Source of the DNA: Bacteroidaceae bacterium | Lineage (GTDB): Bacteria > Bacteroidota > Bacteroidia > Bacteroidales > Barnesiellaceae_A | NCBI GenBank assembly: GCA_017532725.1 | Contig: JAFXIZ010000007.1 | Span: 1-36,876, forward strand | Length of the DNA stretch: 36,876 nt | Reading direction: 5' to 3' | Shown: one piece after another, positions 34,707-36,876 of the stretch | How positions within the stretch are numbered: the first letter of the stretch is position 1 | Layout: every line of letters begins with the position of its first letter | The notes under the pieces: generated by a model | Databases searched by the model: none | What the model saw: the letters and a program-made list of their open reading frames with translations, nothing else | What the model was told of the DNA's origin: nothing | Position numbers and translations under genes: made by a program

Positions 34707-36296
34707 ATGAAACCAATGAATCTACTCCTTGCAGCAATAATGTCTGCATCGGTAATGTGCGCACAAGCGCAAAATGTAGAAGAGAGAGCCTACTACTCAA
34801 CCAATGCCAATGAAGCAGTAGGCCAAGCAGCATCTATCACAATAGATGGTGAATTTAGCGACTGGAACGAATCGATGATAATATCGACCGGAGGTGCCAA
34901 CGACGTAGCCACAGCATTCAAGGGAGGACACGAAAACTGTGTACTCGATATCTATGCACTCTACGCAGCGTGGGACGACAGCAACTTGTATATCGCTTGG
35001 CAAATGTGCAACACCACCGATGTGTGGGCTCGCGAAGGCGACGGCCCCTTGAGCGACGGTGGTCGTGTACTCGATGTACCCTTGGCTGTAGCATTGAGTG
35101 TCAACCCCAACTCGGTATCGCTCTCGGGCAAAGTTACCGACGGCAATGGAATATGGGGCGTAGGACAACGCTTGCAATTCACCTCACACGTCGATCACTT
35201 GTTGCTTATGAGTGGCAAGGTAGGTTTGGGTGAGCCGGCACTGTTCAAGGCCGTTGATAATGCCGGTAATACCAACTACTCGAATGGTTGTCTGCTCTTC
35301 AAGAACAACGGCATAAGTTACAAGATGAAAGAGGGATTCCAACCCTCTCATTTGTGGCGTCAAAAGACCAACGCCAGCGATGTTACCGTAGTGTATGACA
35401 GCGAAAACTACGAAAACCTGATGTCGGCCGAATATACCGGGAAATCGCACAACACCAAGTACGATTCATTCTACGAAATAAAGATACCCTTGTCGGTACT
35501 TGGCATCAATCGCGAATGGCTCGAAACATACGGTATAGGCTGTCGCGTGATAGCCACTCGCGGCGAGTCGGGTATCGACTGTATGCCTCACGACCCCACA
35601 GTACTCGACAACGTGTTTGGCGACTACGGTTCTGACTCATCGACCACACACGAGAAAGACGACATCGACAACTTTACATACAACCTCGCCTCAATAGGTC
35701 ATATGCGCGACATCGAAAACATCCCCACCCCCGATGTTCCCGATACACCCGACCCCGAAGCACCCGACACCCCCGAAACACCTGCCGACGGCAATTATGT
35801 AGTATATTTCAAGGACAATGGCTCGCCCGTATGGTCGTCGGTAATGACTTGGATATGGGATGCCGGCAACAACAACAAGAACTACACCGGTGGCACTTGG
35901 CCTGGACAATCTATGTCGAAAACAACCGTTGACGGTACCGAATATTGGAAGTTCACCTTCACTACCACCGACAACTTGTCGCAACCTATGATTATCTTCA
36001 ACAACGGTAATGGTGGAAACGGCAACCAAACAGCCGACCTCGTATATGAAAACTATGCCATCTACGATCGCAACGGCGTGATAGGCTACATCAAGCCCAA
36101 CACAGCCATCGATGCCATCGAAACAGCATCGGACATTACCTACAACCACCTCACCGTTACTGCCACAGGTGATATTATGCTATACAACACACAAGGCGTG
36201 CTGGTAGCAAAAGGTCAAAACAGCATCACAGCCCCCACAGCAGGCCTATACATAGTAGTAAACGGCTCAACAGTAGAAAAAGCAGTCTTGCGATAA
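34707..36296 (+). CDS. Exported carbohydrate-binding protein (CBM9-like plus CBM26-like)
   Basis: A 529-aa exported protein. A signal peptide (MKPMNLLLAAIMSASVMCAQAQ) is followed by a CBM9/DOMON-like domain (about 40-335; opening SITIDGEFSDWNE, then YAAWDDSNLYIAWQMC). Next come a Pro/Asp/Thr-rich linker (about 338-362) and a CBM26-like starch-binding module (about 363-466; YVVYFKDNGSPVWSSVMTW, then GTWPGQSM and IIFNNGNGG). The C-terminal tail (MLYNTQGVLVAKGQN, then GLYIVVNGSTVEKAVLR) resembles a T9SS-type sorting tail without YPNP. No glycosidase domain is present. It is likely a surface or secreted alpha-glucan-binding protein that presents substrate to other enzymes. Those enzymes are not in this window. 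Confidence 0.86.
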   Translation: MKPMNLLLAAIMSASVMCAQAQNVEERAYYSTNANEAVGQAASITIDGEFSDWNESMIISTGGANDVATAFKGGHENCVLDIYALYAAWDDSNLYIAWQMCNTTDVWAREGDGPLSDGGRVLDVPLAVALSVNPNSVSLSGKVTDGNGIWGVGQRLQFTSHVDHLLLMSGKVGLGEPALFKAVDNAGNTNYSNGCLLFKNNGISYKMKEGFQPSHLWRQKTNASDVTVVYDSENYENLMSAEYTGKSHNTKYDSFYEIKIPLSVLGINREWLETYGIGCRVIATRGESGIDCMPHDPTVLDNVFGDYGSDSSTTHEKDDIDNFTYNLASIGHMRDIENIPTPDVPDTPDPEAPDTPETPADGNYVVYFKDNGSPVWSSVMTWIWDAGNNNKNYTGGTWPGQSMSKTTVDGTEYWKFTFTTTDNLSQPMIIFNNGNGGNGNQTADLVYENYAIYDRNGVIGYIKPNTAIDAIETASDITYNHLTVTATGDIMLYNTQGVLVAKGQNSITAPTAGLYIVVNGSTVEKAVLR

Positions 36297-36319
36297 TCTA
36301 TCATTTACACACTATACGA

Positions 36320-36359
36320 AGTACTGCCCGACAATCGCTCGGGCAGTACTTTTTTTTTT
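36320..36359 (+). terminator. Strong Rho-independent terminator
   Basis: A perfect 12-bp stem AGTACTGCCCGA/TCGGGCAGTACT (36320-36331, 36339-36350) with a 7-nt loop, followed by a nine-T run. It closes the starch-binding protein gene and insulates the recombinase gene downstream. Confidence 0.95.
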
Positions 36360-36444
36360 ATAAAAAAACACCTAAAAATTGCAATTAAGACATATAAACA
36401 GTAGCCAAAGGATAACCCAAACAAGATATCAAAACCGTGAGCCT

Positions 36445-36876
36445 ATGGCAAGTATCAAGGTAAAGTTTCGACCCTCGACAAATGAGAACAAAGAGGGTGC
36501 AATCTATTATCAAATCATTCACAATCGGGTAATTCGCCAGTTAAAGACGCATTACCGACTCCTTACGCAAGAGTGGAACGAGCATAACAATACAATAACC
36601 GGCACCAACAGCAGCCGACATAACTATCTTAAAAACATTCAAGAACAAATAAATTGGGACATTAAACGACTGCAAAGCATCATCGGGCTATTAGAGAATA
36701 AGCAAATGAAATACACTGCCAATGATATAATCTCGACATTTCAAAAGCAAGCCAACGAACAATCGTTGCTCAACTTTATGCAAGGTGTTATTGCCCAATT
36801 GCAACAAATGGACAAGCATACATCGAACTTAGATGAAACTATATTTGAAAGAGAGTCTGAGGACGAGATTGTGTTA
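36445..36876 (+). CDS. Tyrosine-type site-specific recombinase, N-terminal part (partial)
   Basis: The first 144 codons of an open frame run off the right edge. MASIKVKFRPSTNENKEGAIYYQIIHNRVIRQL (1-33) is a typical Arm DNA-binding domain of Bacteroidota integrases. It is followed by a helical SAM-like core-binding segment (about 65-125; INWDIKRLQSIIGLLE, SLLNFMQGVIAQLQQMDKH). The catalytic domain with the R-H-R-Y residues is outside the window, so activity cannot be judged. After MDKHTS, the expected T-x-x-x-Y-x-x-x-L-x-x-F helix is not seen; instead an acidic stretch (LDETIFERESEDEIVL) follows, which may indicate divergence or a rearranged end. It could be the integrase of an integrative element or a phase-variation invertase. 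Confidence 0.78.
   Translation, partial: MASIKVKFRPSTNENKEGAIYYQIIHNRVIRQLKTHYRLLTQEWNEHNNTITGTNSSRHNYLKNIQEQINWDIKRLQSIIGLLENKQMKYTANDIISTFQKQANEQSLLNFMQGVIAQLQQMDKHTSNLDETIFERESEDEIVL

Noticed and set aside
26837..36876. Retron, toxin-antitoxin or CRISPR system
   Set aside because: I looked for a reverse transcriptase, Cas genes, direct-repeat arrays and small toxin/antitoxin pairs and found none. The structured RNA has no such partner nearby.

Overview
The window is chromosomal DNA of a Bacteroidales (Bacteroidota) bacterium, probably a gut or rumen type. The evidence is consistent: many promoters carry the Bacteroides-type -7 box TAnnTTTG, several with TTG or TTTG 18-21 bp upstream. Shine-Dalgarno sequences are mostly weak, lipoproteins are Bacteroides-like, and at least two secreted proteins end in a recognisable type IX secretion (T9SS) type A sorting domain containing YPNPA. 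No tRNA, rRNA, CRISPR array or insertion sequence was found.

Left part (1-5.9 kb): a leftward promoter at the extreme edge whose transcript leaves the window; clpB (minus); a YiiX-like lipoprotein (plus) whose expected catalytic Cys is Ser; and the aguA-aguB operon (minus), which converts agmatine to putrescine.

Central part (5.9-21.1 kb): a 15-kb minus-strand block of five large exported proteins. Two are HAF-propeller/FN3 paralogues, one of them broken by an in-frame TGA where its sister has Trp. One is a cleaved-adhesin/Omp28 thioredoxin-fold protein. Two are YD-repeat/FN3 paralogues, each made of two internally duplicated halves. Terminators and promoters divide the block into a single-gene unit at the right (18041-21130), a probable three-gene operon (17805 to 9441), and the broken gene at the left.

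Right part (21.4-36.9 kb): ROK sugar kinase; a CstA-like transporter / PHP phosphatase / DUF1294 operon; a solitary ECF sigma factor facing a small secreted protein; a structured minus-strand RNA at about 26.48-26.72 kb; and a four-gene operon (small protein, 2-hydroxyacid dehydrogenase, DUF362 lipoprotein, conserved 185-aa protein). These are followed by a Crp/Fnr regulator, lon, trmN6-like methyltransferase, an HdeD-like membrane protein, a secreted CBM9-like/CBM26 starch-binding protein, and the first 144 codons of a tyrosine recombinase that runs off the right edge.

The most interesting unexplained object is the structured RNA. Seven nested helices form a rod of about 177 nt, and two G-U pairs in the apical stem exist only on the minus strand. 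The rod resembles 6S RNA in size and shape, but its identity is not established.
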